Made by a program: the position numbers and the translations under genes. A model generated the notes under the pieces. It searched no databases and was not told where the DNA came from. It was given only the letters and a program-made list of their open reading frames with translations. DNA of 64,000 nt from Brevibacterium luteolum (GTDB lineage: Bacteria > Actinomycetota > Actinomycetes > Actinomycetales > Brevibacteriaceae), in the NCBI RefSeq assembly GCF_013004595.1, contig NZ_JABEMC010000005.1, forward strand, positions 62,001 through 126,000. Direction: 5' to 3'. Positions 51,054 to 60,839 of this stretch are shown here, one piece after another (the stretch's first letter is position 1; each line of letters begins with the position of its first letter).

Positions 51054-51956
51054 ATGAAGAACCGTTTCGTCAAAGACCACGGGCTGACATTCCGGATGAG
51101 CACGGCCATGTTCCTCAATGGCCTCATCTTCGTGCTGCTCATGGTGGCGATCTGGTACATCCTGGGCCGCAGCCCAGGCGGAGTCGTCATCGCGGTGATC
51201 GTCAGCGCAGGCGCCTTCTTCTTCCAGTGGTACTTCTCCGATTCGATCGCGTTGAAGGCGATGGGCGCCCGGATTGTCACACCCGAACAGGCGCCCGAAC
51301 TGCATGTCATCGTCGACCGGCTGTGCCAGCTGTCCGACACCGTCAAACCGCGGGTGGCGTACTCCGATTCGCCGGTGCCCAACGCCTTTGCCACCGGCCG
51401 GTCGCCGAAGCACTCGGTCGTCTGCGTCACCCGCGGTCTCCTCGACACCCTGGAACCCAAGGAAGTCGAGCTCGTCCTGGCCCACGAGCTCTCCCACGTC
51501 GCCCACCGCGACGTCACCGTCATGACGGTTGCCGGTGTCACCGGCGTCGTCGCCTCGCTCATGGTGCGCGCAGGCTTCTACACCGGCGGACGCAGCCGCA
51601 ACAACAACGGCCTGCCGGTGATGCTGGCGATGATGATCGTCGGTGCTGTTGTCTACGCACTCAGCTTCGTGCTCATCCGCGTGCTCTCCCGCTACCGGGA
51701 GCTGGCCGCTGACCGTGCTGCCGCGATCCTCACCGGCCAGCCATCGACACTCGCCTCGGCACTGGTGAAGATCAGCGGCCAGATGACTCAGATCCCCTCG
51801 CAGGACCTGCGCAAAACCGCCAGCGCCAACCACCTCGCCCTCGTCCCGGCCATCAACGGCCGCGACGTCCGCCAGTGGTTCTCCACCCACCCGAGCCTGG
51901 AGAAGCGCCTGGAGCAGCTGAACAAGATCTCCGGCCAACTCTCCCGCCCGTCATGA
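51054..51956 (+). CDS. htpX: M48-family membrane metalloprotease (HtpX-like)
   Basis: The 300-residue protein has two N-terminal membrane segments (about 19-38 and 43-60), the zinc motif HELSH (144-148) in VLAHELSHVAHRD, two more membrane segments around 165-210, and the downstream Glu in RYRELAADRAAAIL. The substrate strand NAFATGRSPKHSVVCVT is typical of M48B. HtpX degrades damaged membrane proteins. ATG 51054 follows AGAAGGA; a TTG 27 nt upstream lacks one. Within the psp operon it provides the proteolytic arm of membrane quality control, common in PspAA/PspAB loci. Confidence 0.93.
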   Translation: MKNRFVKDHGLTFRMSTAMFLNGLIFVLLMVAIWYILGRSPGGVVIAVIVSAGAFFFQWYFSDSIALKAMGARIVTPEQAPELHVIVDRLCQLSDTVKPRVAYSDSPVPNAFATGRSPKHSVVCVTRGLLDTLEPKEVELVLAHELSHVAHRDVTVMTVAGVTGVVASLMVRAGFYTGGRSRNNNGLPVMLAMMIVGAVVYALSFVLIRVLSRYRELAADRAAAILTGQPSTLASALVKISGQMTQIPSQDLRKTASANHLALVPAINGRDVRQWFSTHPSLEKRLEQLNKISGQLSRPS

Positions 51957-51992
51957 CCTCACCGCTGGTTCCACACCTCGGCACCGGACTCG

Positions 51993-51998
51993 TAGACT
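51993..51998 (+). promoter_or_regulatory. -10 box of pspAB, leaderless layout
   Basis: TAGACT ends 6 nt before the pspAB ATG at 52005, so pspAB has its own internal promoter within the psp locus. Confidence 0.6.
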
Positions 51999-52004
51999 GA
52001 GCGC

Positions 52005-52604
52005 ATGGGATTTCTCGACGCGATTCTGGGCCGCAGCAAGCCGAAGCGAGCCAACCTCGATGACCTGTTCGCGCTGCCGAACGTGTCGCTGACCCTGCAG
52101 TCATCCTCGACGTTCACCCCGACTGGCGTCGGCGCCGTGTGCTTCCGCGAGGTCGAAGGCCGCGCCTTCGCCGAGGCCGAGCAGGAGAGCCGCGAGCTCA
52201 TCGCCAAGGACCCCGACTGCGACGTCGAACAGGTCAACGACGGCTACGGCTTCACCTGGCAGGTCATCACCGACGCCCAGGCGAACATCTCGAACCTGGC
52301 GACGAACATGCACGCCATCAACTCAGCGCTGGTCAACCAGGGCTTCGACACGATGCTGCTGTGCACCGCCCTGTACTTCCGTGACGCCGACGGCCGCGCG
52401 GCCGCGATCGTCTACCTGTACAAGCGCGGCACCTTCTACCCCTTCGTGCAGGTCGGCCAGCACCGACGCGACAACGCCCTGGAGATCCAGCTCAAGGGCC
52501 TGCTCGAAGGCGAGGTTCCCCTCGAAGAGGATCTGACGAAGTGGTCACCGCTGTGGGATGCCCCGGGCATGGACCGGACCGCTGGGCCAGAGCTGACCCG
52601 CTGA
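52005..52604 (+). CDS. PspA-associated protein PspAB
   Basis: The 199-residue protein is the actinobacterial PspAB: it opens MGFLDAILGRSKPKRANLDDLFALP and has an alpha/beta fold with FREVEGRAFAEAEQE, DGYGFTWQVI and FVQVGQHRRDNALEIQLKG. No enzyme motif is visible. It follows htpX by 48 bp and carries its own -10 box, so it may be made both with the operon and alone. The family is defined by co-occurrence with PspA; its role is unknown. Confidence 0.88.
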   Translation: MGFLDAILGRSKPKRANLDDLFALPNVSLTLQSSSTFTPTGVGAVCFREVEGRAFAEAEQESRELIAKDPDCDVEQVNDGYGFTWQVITDAQANISNLATNMHAINSALVNQGFDTMLLCTALYFRDADGRAAAIVYLYKRGTFYPFVQVGQHRRDNALEIQLKGLLEGEVPLEEDLTKWSPLWDAPGMDRTAGPELTR

Positions 52605-52615
52605 GACACACCCGC

Positions 52616-52713
52616 GTGCAGTTCGTGTCGACTGCTCGATCATCGAGTCGACACGAAACGCACGACTGAACTCGGCTGAACGTGTGCAGACTCGACGATT
52701 CTCGAGTCTGCAC
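52616..52713. repeat. two adjacent complex palindromes between convergent genes
   Basis: The first (52616-52663) has arms GTGC-ag-TTCGTGTCGACT and AGTCGACACGAA-ac-GCAC, with a nested CTCGATCATCGAG. The second (52684-52713) has GTGCAGACTCGA and TCGAGTCTGCAC around 6 nt. Both share the pattern GTG-NNN-GACT / AGTC-NNN-CAC and lie between the stops of pspAB and the S4 gene, so they may end transcription from both sides. They resemble in design the palindrome at 26 kb. Confidence 0.7.
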
Positions 52714-52753
52714 GAAATGTCAGAAAGGGGATGGCAGTGCTGCTGACGGCCGG

Positions 52754-52993
52754 TCAGCTGACCGCAGGAGGCTCCAGGGCCTGGGCGACGGTGAACTCGA
52801 CGCCGGCAGCCGGGACGGAGATGACATCCCCGGTGACGATCTTGGCGCTGCGGCGCGTATCGACTTCGCCGTTGACGAGGACGTCGCCGGACGCGATCAT
52901 GTCCTTGGCCATGACGCCGTGCTCGGCAACGCCGTGGAGCTTGAGCAGCTGACCGAGGCGGATATCGCCGGAGCTGATCTCGACAGTCTCCAC
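52754..52993 (-). CDS. S4-domain RNA-binding protein
   Basis: The 79-residue protein is a single S4 domain: IRLGQLLKLHGVAEHG, the signature VMAKDMIASGDVLVNGEVDTRRSAKI (G-x-V-x-V-N-G), and a C-terminal strand. Such small proteins (YaaA/HslR-like) bind structured RNA, sometimes stalled 50S subunits. The GTG lies 3 nt after the stop of the preceding gene, implying a two-gene operon. The short length and missing accessory domain are normal for stand-alone S4 proteins. Confidence 0.88.
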   Translation of the reverse strand: METVEISSGDIRLGQLLKLHGVAEHGVMAKDMIASGDVLVNGEVDTRRSAKIVTGDVISVPAAGVEFTVAQALEPPAVS

Positions 52994-52996
52994 GGA

Positions 52997-53833
52997 TCAG
53001 AACCCGAAGTCGAAGTCGCCGAAGCCACCGCCATCGCCGAAGCCGCCTCCGTCACCGAAGCCTCCACCGTCGAAGCCTCCGGCGTCACCGCCGTCCATGC
53101 CGCCGGGGTCAGCGTTCATGCCGTCGTTGAAGCCGTCAGCGTAGGAGCCGTCCCAGCCGTGGCCGAAGCCGTTGAAGAGCATAGCGCCCATGAGGACGCC
53201 GGGAAGCAGGCCGGAGCCGGCGTAGGAGTTGAAGTAGCCGCGGTTGTATTCGGCGTAGCTCGGGCCGGCCTCCCAATAGGCGCGGCGGCCCAGCCCGTCA
53301 GCAGTGGCGACCTTACGCACGGCAGGCTCAGCACCGACGGCGATGCGCTCAGCGTCAGCAGCGCACACCGGCACCGGGCGCAACTGGCCGCCGACCGGAG
53401 CCCAGTCGATCTCCTCGACCGAGGGTCCATGCTGCGGGTTGAAGAAGCACGGCGGACGTCGGGTGGGCAGCGGCTCGCCGTTGACGCGGGCACGCACGCA
53501 CTTGGCGGCGTAACGGCCGTCCTCAAGCGCTTCGGTCACGTGCCGGATGTCCTCGGGCTTCTGCACGCGCTCCAGGGTCTCCTTGGCGGTGTCGTAGGCG
53601 TCGAGTGCGCGCTGGTAGTCCTGGCGGCCGCCTTCGTCGAGGTCGGCGCCGGTGGTGACGATGTCGAGGTCAGCGACCTCTTCGCCGAAGGACGTGACGT
53701 CCTCGGCTGCGGACTGGGTGACGAAGCTGAGCTCCTCTGCCTGTTCCTCCCGTTCGCGCAACTTCTGGCGCCGGGAGCCGAAGAACATGAGTGAACCGAC
53801 GATGATGAGCAAACCGAGAAAGACGTATCCCAT
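52997..53833 (-). CDS. uncharacterised membrane-anchored actinobacterial protein with Gly-rich tail
   Basis: The 278-residue protein has one N-terminal membrane segment (VFLGLLIIVGSLMFFG), a coiled-coil region (about 20-100, REREEQAEELSF), and a conserved core PPCFFNPQHGPSVEEIDWAPVGG plus VPVCAADAERI. Near the end come YAEYNRGYFNSYAG and a Gly/Asp/Phe tail (DGGGFGDGGGFGD repeats). Actinobacteria have many such proteins and none has an assigned function. The two-Cys core (CFF, VCAAD) could form a disulphide. It is transcribed with the small S4 gene. Confidence 0.75.
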   Translation of the reverse strand: MGYVFLGLLIIVGSLMFFGSRRQKLREREEQAEELSFVTQSAAEDVTSFGEEVADLDIVTTGADLDEGGRQDYQRALDAYDTAKETLERVQKPEDIRHVTEALEDGRYAAKCVRARVNGEPLPTRRPPCFFNPQHGPSVEEIDWAPVGGQLRPVPVCAADAERIAVGAEPAVRKVATADGLGRRAYWEAGPSYAEYNRGYFNSYAGSGLLPGVLMGAMLFNGFGHGWDGSYADGFNDGMNADPGGMDGGDAGGFDGGGFGDGGGFGDGGGFGDFDFGF

Positions 53834-53943
53834 GCCCCGTCCGATCCTTCTTCCATCACGAGTGCGGCTGACTGCCCCATTATCACCGGCGAACCTTAGT
53901 GCACTCTGAGGAGCACGCGTGAATACGGCGCGCGGGGTTCAGC

Positions 53944-54687
53944 TCACAGGCCCGCCAGTCCCTTGACGAGCGTGGCGGCACCGCCGGCCAAGGCGATGGT
54001 GATCATGCCGACGCGGGCAACCTTGACCGGGATGCGCTCGGCGGTCAGCTCGCCGATGATCTGTCCGGCGGCCAGGGCGGCAAAGACCATGAGCCACTGG
54101 CCGAGCCCGAGGTGCGGGATCGCGGTGCGGTCGAAGGCGACCTTGGCGATGATCGACATGACCGAGGCGATGGCCAGCAGAGGCTGCATCGTCGCGGCGA
54201 AGCTGCGCTGCTCCCAGCGGGTGAGCACGGCATAGGTGCTGAAGGCCGGGCCGCCGACGCCGGAGGCGGCGTTCATGACCCCGGCGACAAGCCCCGAGGT
54301 GGCGATGCCGCCGGTGTTGACCGGCAGCACCTTGCCGACGCGGCCGATGACGATCGAGGTTGCCAGGGCGATGACGACGATGGCACCGATGAGCGTCTGC
54401 AGCGGAGCGGTCGGCATGACGGACGCCAGCCACGCACCGGGGATGGTGGCGATGACCGAGGACACCGCGAGGATCTTCAACGTCTTCCAATGCACCTCGC
54501 GCCAGGTGCGGGCGAAGATGATCGCGCAGGAGATGAAGCCGACGATATTGACGAGCACGACTCCAGACAGCGGGTCGAGCAGCAGCACGAGGAACGGACC
54601 GGAGACGAGGGCGAATCCCATCCCCGTCACACGCTGGGACAGTGCGCCGATGAAGACGGCGAGCAGGATGAAGGTGATGACGGGCAT
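53944..54687 (-). CDS. TauE/SafE-family sulfite/anion exporter-like protein
   Basis: The 247-residue protein has seven to eight membrane segments, with the TauE/SafE repeats GALSQRVTGMGFALVSGP and NAASGVGGPAFSTYAV in the two halves. The family exports sulfite, sulfoacetate or other organic acids; this small form has no neighbour pointing to a substrate. ATG 54687 starts at the first hydrophobic helix. It stands alone between groEL and the Gly-rich gene. Confidence 0.82.
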   Translation of the reverse strand: MPVITFILLAVFIGALSQRVTGMGFALVSGPFLVLLLDPLSGVVLVNIVGFISCAIIFARTWREVHWKTLKILAVSSVIATIPGAWLASVMPTAPLQTLIGAIVVIALATSIVIGRVGKVLPVNTGGIATSGLVAGVMNAASGVGGPAFSTYAVLTRWEQRSFAATMQPLLAIASVMSIIAKVAFDRTAIPHLGLGQWLMVFAALAAGQIIGELTAERIPVKVARVGMITIALAGGAATLVKGLAGL

Positions 54688-54796
54688 GATGAGCTCAGCT
54701 TAGCGCTTCATAAGACCTGCAGCGGGAGGTTCTGCGGCTGCTGAGATTTTGGTGCGGTGCAGGTCAGGGCGCTGCTCGGGGCGTGGTGAATGAGAG

Positions 54797-54835
54797 CAGG
54801 CGGGGTGGAAGAGTCAGACTCTTCCACCCCGCCTG
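54797..54835 (-). terminator. terminator after groEL
   Basis: A perfect 19-bp stem (54797-54815 with 54817-54835) has a single-base tip. On the minus strand it lies 52 nt after the groEL stop. Confidence 0.85.
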
Positions 54836-54886
54836 GCTGGGTTCTGACGCGCCGGCTATGCGGCCGGTCGTTCAGTTCTCAGCGGC

Positions 54887-56611
<1,725 letters not shown>

Positions 56612-56643
56612 TCACTTCTCGGGGCCGAGATTTACCAGTACTA

Positions 56644-56673
56644 GATTTAGCACTCTCGACCCGAGAGTGCAAA
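56644..56673 (-). promoter_or_regulatory. groEL promoter with CIRCE operator
   Basis: CIRCE is TTAGCACTC-N9-GAGTGCAAA at 56647-56673, one base from consensus in the second arm. On the minus strand the -35 TTGCAC (56672-56667) and -10 TAAATC (56649-56644) are 17 bp apart and lie within or against the operator, so HrcA binding would block polymerase. Confidence 0.9.
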
Positions 56674-56724
56674 ACTGCACCCACACCTCGGGAGCGGTGC
56701 GGGTGCAGGCAGGGGCGGACATGC

Positions 56725-56751
56725 GAAGAGCCGGGGGCAACCCGGCTCTTC
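56725..56751 (-). terminator. terminator after cspA
   Basis: GAAGAGCCGGG pairs with CCCGGCTCTTC (11 bp) around a 5-nt loop, 33 nt after the cspA stop on the minus strand. Confidence 0.85.
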
Positions 56752-56784
56752 TGGTGATCGGCGGGCAGCGCCGGTCGGGAGTGC

Positions 56785-56988
56785 TCAGAGCACCGTGACC
56801 GATTCTGCCTGCGGGCCCTTGGCGCCTTCACCGACCGTGAACTGGACCTGCTGGCCTTCTTCAAGCGAGCGGTATCCGTCCATCTCGATCGCGGTCCAAT
56901 GGACGAAGACGTCCTGGTCTCCGCCTTCTACGGTGATGAAGCCGTAGCCCTTCTCAGCGTTGAACCACTTGACCGTGCCTTGCGTCAT
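56785..56988 (-). CDS. cspA: cold-shock protein CspA
   Basis: The 67-residue protein is a complete single cold-shock domain: [20 protein letters not shown] (RNP1 KGYGFI) and DVFVHWTAI (RNP2), with [18 protein letters not shown] at the end. It binds single-stranded RNA as an RNA chaperone. ATG 56988 follows GGAGTAGAA. The 250-bp region upstream has no other gene; an mRNA leader of the kind used for cold control could lie there, but I see no certain cold-box. It is a single-gene unit with its own terminator. Confidence 0.96.
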   Translation of the reverse strand: MTQGTVKWFNAEKGYGFITVEGGDQDVFVHWTAIEMDGYRSLEEGQQVQFTVGEGAKGPQAESVTVL

Positions 56989-57156
56989 TTCTACTCCATA
57001 TCATGCGTACTGCAGCGGGGCACCTATCCGAGGAACTCCGTTGTTCGTGCCGGTCACGCCGCTGCCCTGGTGAGGCAGCACCGCGATCGACGCGGGTCAC
57101 TGTATGCCCGGAAGACTGTCGGTTACGGCAAGTTTCCTTGTATCTCATACATTGCC

Positions 57157-57178
57157 GCCAGCCTATGCCACGGCTGGC
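57157..57178 (-). terminator. weak hairpin after the LytR_C gene
   Basis: GCCAGCC (57157-57163) pairs with GGCTGGC (57172-57178) around an 8-nt loop, 61 nt after the LytR_C stop on the minus strand. Confidence 0.45.
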
Positions 57179-57238
57179 GCTCCCTGCAAACACAGGCGCG
57201 GAATGGCGCGTTTCCGAGCGGATGCGGAACCGCGGTGC

Positions 57239-57847
57239 TCAGTTGCCGGTGCCCTCGGTGGCACCGTCGGTCGAGTCGCCGTCGCCGCCGAGGCTGTCGA
57301 GGTCCTCATCGGCGATGTCGGAGGTGATGAGCAGGGTGACCTGGCCGGGGAACTCCGCGGACTTCTCGACGGTCTCGACACCGAGTTCGGCGGCCAGTGC
57401 GCCGGCCTGCATCTCGTACTCGTCATCGGAGTAGTACACGACAGAGGACGACTCGTTGGTCGAGTGGTTGCCGACGTCGGTGACGTTCCAGCCGTTGGAT
57501 TCGAGGTGCTCGCGGAACTTCGCGGCAGCACCGGTGACGCCGGAGCCGTTGAGGACGTGGACCTCGGCGGTCTTGTCGACGACGTCGACGGCCGGATCGG
57601 TGGTCTCCTCTTCGGTCGGCTCGGCCCCTTCGGTGGCTGCCGGGGTCTCGGCGACGTTCTCCTCGGGGTTCGAGGCGGACTGGCGGATGATGTTGAAAGC
57701 ACCGAATACGACGAGCAGTGCGGCGATGGCGAGCACGGCGATGAGCGCGATCGCCCCGCCCTGCGAGATCGGCCCGCCTCGGCGGTGGGCGCCCTTGCGT
57801 CCGGTGGGCTGCAGGTCGTCGAATTCGTCGCGTGGGTACTTGGCCAT
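57239..57847 (-). CDS. LytR_C-domain membrane protein (VirR-like)
   Basis: The 202-residue protein has a basic cytoplasmic N-terminus, one membrane segment at about 31-53 (GAIALIAVLAIAALLVVFGAF), an acidic Thr/Glu/Pro-rich linker, and a LytR_C domain (about 92-180). The core is VDVVDKTAEVHVLNGSGVTGAAAKF with ESNGWNVTDVGNHS and VVYYSDDEYEMQAGALA. With the DUF3263 gene 3 nt upstream this is the mycobacterial Rv0430-Rv0431 pair, where Rv0431 (VirR) affects vesicle release and the cell wall. That role is inferred here. The end is a Gly/Asp/Thr tail. Confidence 0.85.
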   Translation of the reverse strand: MAKYPRDEFDDLQPTGRKGAHRRGGPISQGGAIALIAVLAIAALLVVFGAFNIIRQSASNPEENVAETPAATEGAEPTEEETTDPAVDVVDKTAEVHVLNGSGVTGAAAKFREHLESNGWNVTDVGNHSTNESSSVVYYSDDEYEMQAGALAAELGVETVEKSAEFPGQVTLLITSDIADEDLDSLGGDGDSTDGATEGTGN

Positions 57848-57850
57848 CGG

Positions 57851-58105
57851 CTACCTCGCCATGCGCGTGCGGGCGCGGTGCTGGTGACGGCTCTCGCGGA
57901 TGCGGCGCAGCCGTTTGATGAGGATGGGGTCGGCGGCATAGGCCGCGGGGCTGTCGAGCAGGGTGTTGAGCAGCTGGAAGTAGGCCGGGGCCGACATGTC
58001 GAACTCCTGGCGGATCGCTCCGTCCTTGGCGCCTCCGTAGGTATGCCACTGGCGCTCGAAGCGCAGTACGCGGGATTCGAGTTCGGTGAGCTCCTGCTCG
58101 CTCAT
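57851..58105 (-). CDS. DUF3263 protein
   Basis: The 84-residue protein is DUF3263: LTELESRVLRFERQWHTYGGAKDGAIRQEFDMSAP-type sequence with YFQLLNTLLDSP, and an Arg-rich C-terminus (RRIRESRHQHRART). It looks like a small helix-turn-helix. A TAGACT -10 box touches an in-frame GTG at 58132, so that GTG lies before the transcript start. ATG 58105, spaced from AAGGCAGG, is the likely start. It is co-transcribed with the LytR_C gene, as in mycobacteria. Confidence 0.85.
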   Translation of the reverse strand: MSEQELTELESRVLRFERQWHTYGGAKDGAIRQEFDMSAPAYFQLLNTLLDSPAAYAADPILIKRLRRIRESRHQHRARTRMAR

Positions 58106-58132
58106 GCCACCTGCCTTCTGTCGGATAGCCAC

Positions 58133-58138
58133 AGTCTA
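58133..58138 (-). promoter_or_regulatory. -10 box of the DUF3263-LytR_C operon
   Basis: TAGACT on the minus strand, 27 nt before the ATG at 58105. The expected transcription start (about 58126) falls inside the longer open frame and rules out the GTG at 58132. Confidence 0.6.
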
Positions 58139-58187
58139 GCGAAGAATGACACGCATGTGCTTCAGGCGGGCGTGCCGGTCATGCAGA

Positions 58188-58230
58188 AGCCACCGGTGCG
58201 GTGCTGGGCTGCAGCACCGCACCGGTGGCT
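58188..58230 (-). terminator. terminator after the 58.3-kb aldehyde dehydrogenase
   Basis: A 19-bp perfect stem (58188-58206 with 58212-58230) around a 5-nt loop, 51 nt after the stop on the minus strand. Confidence 0.8.
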
Positions 58231-58280
58231 CTCATCTGGGCGGACCCGCGAACGGGTCAGCCGCGGGTCTGCTGGGCGGG

Positions 58281-59747
58281 TCAGCCGATCTTGACGTTGA
58301 CCTGCTTGATCTGGGTGAAGCCCTCGAGCATGCCCTCCAGGGAGAGCTCACGGCCGATGCCGGAGGTCTTGAAGCCGCCGTAGGCCTGGCCGACGACCTG
58401 CGGGCCGCCCTGGTTGACCTGCACCCAGCCGGACTGGATCCGGTCGGCCATCCGCAGTCCGCGGCCGAGGTCGCCGGTGAAGACGTAGGCGGCCAGGCCG
58501 TAGTCGGAGTCGTTGGCCATCTCGACGACCTCGTCTTCGGTGGAGAACCGGATGACAGACAGGACGGGTCCGAAGATCTCCTCCTGGGAGGTCTTCCAGT
58601 CGTTCTTCGCCTGCGCGAAGATCACCGGGGCGTGGTAGAAGCCCGGTTCGCCGACCTCGAGGCTGTCATGGCCGTCGTAGGCGACCTCGACGCCGTCTTC
58701 GGCCTTGCCGTGGTCGATGTACTCCTGGACGAGGTCGTACTGCTTCTGGTTGATGACGCAGCCGATGTCGGAGGCCTCATCGCGCGGGTCGCCGACCTTG
58801 AGTCCCTTGACCTTCTCGACGAGCTTGCTGAGGAAGTCATCGTAGATGTCGGCGTGCAGGAACAGGCGCGAACCCATCGTGCACGACTGGCCCTGGCGAG
58901 CGAAACGGGTGGCGAGCAGCACCTGATCGAGTGCGGCTTCGAGGTCCGCATCCGGGAAGATGATGTTCGGGCTCTTGCCGCCGAGCTCCATCGAGGAGTG
59001 CGCCAGGCGGCTGGCAGCCGCCTCGGCGACGTGGCGGCCAACCGAGGTCGAGCCGGTGAAGGAGACCTTGTCGACATCCGGGTGCTGGACGAGGGCCTCG
59101 CCGATGACCGAGCCCTTGCCGGTGACGACGTTGAGGACGCCGTCGGGCAGGAACTCCGAGCAGATCTCGGCCATCTTCAGGATCGTCAGCGGTGCGTCCT
59201 CAGCGCACTTGAGCACGATCGTGTTGCCGGCGGCCAGTGCGGCCGGGGTCTTGAAGCCGGCGATCATGAGCGGCGAGTTCCACGGCAAGATGCCGGCGAC
59301 CACGCCGAGCGGCACGCGCTTCGTGTAGTTGAGCTGCTGCTCACCGGCGGGAAGCGTATTGCCCTTGACCTCGCCGGCGACACCACCGAAGTACCGGAAG
59401 ATCTCCGAGAGCATCGTCGCCTCGGGACGGGCCTGAGTGCGCTTGGCGTTGCCGGTGTCGAGCGCGGTGAGCTCGGCGAGCTCGTCGATGTTGGCCTCCA
59501 GGGCATCAGCGCACTTCGTCAGCATCTTCTGACGCTCCTTGAAGTGCAGGCCCGACCAGGCCGGGAAGGCTGCGCGAGCAGCCTTGACGGCGCGGTCGGC
59601 GTCCTCGGCCTTGCCGTTGGGCACGTGGGCGATGACGACGTTGCGGTCGATGGGGGTGATGACATCGGCGCGCGACCCGTCGAGGGCGTCGACCCATTCG
59701 CCGCCGATGAGCATGTGCCAGTCAGTGGGCTGCGGGAAATCTGACAT
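58281..59747 (-). CDS. NAD(P)-dependent aldehyde dehydrogenase
   Basis: The 488-residue ALDH has GILPWNSPLMIAGFKTPAALAAG, FTGSTSVGRHV, the base Glu in SMELGGKSP and the nucleophile Cys in RQGQSCTMGS. EEIFGPVLSVIRF and QAYGGFKTSGIGREL complete the family set; the last is seen in betaine- and related aldehyde dehydrogenases. It follows a hydroxyisobutyrate-type dehydrogenase gene by 84 bp, suggesting one pathway in which the dehydrogenase makes a semialdehyde or aldehyde that this enzyme oxidises. The substrate is not fixed by motifs. It differs clearly from the ALDH at 29.4 kb. Confidence 0.9.
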   Translation of the reverse strand: MSDFPQPTDWHMLIGGEWVDALDGSRADVITPIDRNVVIAHVPNGKAEDADRAVKAARAAFPAWSGLHFKERQKMLTKCADALEANIDELAELTALDTGNAKRTQARPEATMLSEIFRYFGGVAGEVKGNTLPAGEQQLNYTKRVPLGVVAGILPWNSPLMIAGFKTPAALAAGNTIVLKCAEDAPLTILKMAEICSEFLPDGVLNVVTGKGSVIGEALVQHPDVDKVSFTGSTSVGRHVAEAAASRLAHSSMELGGKSPNIIFPDADLEAALDQVLLATRFARQGQSCTMGSRLFLHADIYDDFLSKLVEKVKGLKVGDPRDEASDIGCVINQKQYDLVQEYIDHGKAEDGVEVAYDGHDSLEVGEPGFYHAPVIFAQAKNDWKTSQEEIFGPVLSVIRFSTEDEVVEMANDSDYGLAAYVFTGDLGRGLRMADRIQSGWVQVNQGGPQVVGQAYGGFKTSGIGRELSLEGMLEGFTQIKQVNVKIG

Positions 59748-59831
59748 CGTGTGGTCCTTTCACAACAGGGGCCCTCAGTGTGAGGGGAGGCAGGGGTTCA
59801 AAGCGGTGTGCCCGCTGCGGCTGCAGCCGGC

Positions 59832-60728
59832 TCAGGCGTCGAAGGAGCCGTCAACCAGTTTCTTGACAATCGAGCAGTCCTTGCCGCCGGATCCGGCATC
59901 CGAGACCTGCTTGAGCATGTCCTTGACGATCGTGCCCAGCGTCAGCTCGGTGTCGGTGTCCTCACCTGCGGCGAGCGCCAGGTTGATGTCCTTGAGCGCC
60001 AGGTCGGCGGTGAAGGTCGGGGCGAAGTCGTCGTTGGCCGGAGAGGTCTCGACGACGCCGGGGTACGGGTACCAGGTGCGCAGCGGCCACGAGTCACCGG
60101 AGGAGACCTTCGCGATCGAGTAGAACAGCGAGTGGTCGAGTCCGAGGCGGTCGGCGAGCACCGCGGCCTCGGAGGTGGAGACCATGTTGATGAAGAGCAT
60201 GAGGTTGTTGCAGATCTTCGCCGCCTGCCCGGTCGTCGGAGCACCGGTGGCGATGACGTTGCCGGCCATCGGCTCGATGAACGGGCGCGCCTTCTCGACT
60301 GCCGCCTCTTCGCCGCCGACCATGAAGGCCAGGGTGCCTTTCTCAGCTCCGGCGATGCCGCCGGAAACTGGTGCGTCGACGAACTCGAAGCCGGCCTCCT
60401 TGGCCCGGTCGTGCAGCTGCTGGCAGCTGGCGACGTCGATCGTCGAGGAGTCGATGAGCAGGGTGCCGGGCGCGGCCGTGGCGAAGATGCCCTCGTCGCC
60501 ACCGTAGGCTGCCAGCGAGTGCTCCCCCTTGGGCAGCATCGTGAACACGACCTCGGCGCCTTCAAGCGCCTCGGCAGCCGAAGCACACGTGGTGACCCCC
60601 GCCTCGGCGGCGGCGTGCATGGCCGGTTCGGAGAGGTCGAAGCCGCGCACAGCGTGCCCGGCTCTCAGGAGGTTCTTCGTCATCGGCAGGCCCATGTGGC
60701 CCAGCCCGATCCATGCGATCGTCGACAT
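59832..60728 (-). CDS. mmsB: 3-hydroxyisobutyrate dehydrogenase-like protein
   Basis: The 298-residue protein is a beta-hydroxyacid dehydrogenase. The NAD-binding loop is IAWIGLGHMGLPM (G8-x-G10-x-x-G13), the substrate loop is DAPVSGGIAGAEKGTL, and the catalytic Lys lies in GQAAKICNNLML. It would oxidise 3-hydroxyisobutyrate in valine breakdown or a related hydroxyacid. ATG 60728 follows GAAAGGA; the much longer open frame upstream runs into the divergent ung promoter and is not used. The aldehyde dehydrogenase gene follows. A full valine pathway is not visible here. Confidence 0.88.
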   Translation of the reverse strand: MSTIAWIGLGHMGLPMTKNLLRAGHAVRGFDLSEPAMHAAAEAGVTTCASAAEALEGAEVVFTMLPKGEHSLAAYGGDEGIFATAAPGTLLIDSSTIDVASCQQLHDRAKEAGFEFVDAPVSGGIAGAEKGTLAFMVGGEEAAVEKARPFIEPMAGNVIATGAPTTGQAAKICNNLMLFINMVSTSEAAVLADRLGLDHSLFYSIAKVSSGDSWPLRTWYPYPGVVETSPANDDFAPTFTADLALKDINLALAAGEDTDTELTLGTIVKDMLKQVSDAGSGGKDCSIVKKLVDGSFDA

Positions 60729-60827
60729 TGGAGTCCTTTCGGATCGATGCGGTTGTACGCGCTGTGTTGAGCATAGCGCTCGTCTGTGTTGCCGGTCACG
60801 CCGGGGTCTGCGGAGGTCGCTGCTGGC

Positions 60828-60833
60828 TACGAT
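60828..60833 (+). promoter_or_regulatory. -10 box of ung, leaderless layout
   Basis: TACGAT ends 6 nt before the ung ATG at 60840, with no ribosome-binding site. Confidence 0.55.
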
Positions 60834-60839
60834 GGCGGT

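Noticed and set aside
58146..59744. 532-codon frame antisense to an aldehyde dehydrogenase
   Set aside because: Shadow frame; the minus-strand gene has all ALDH motifs.
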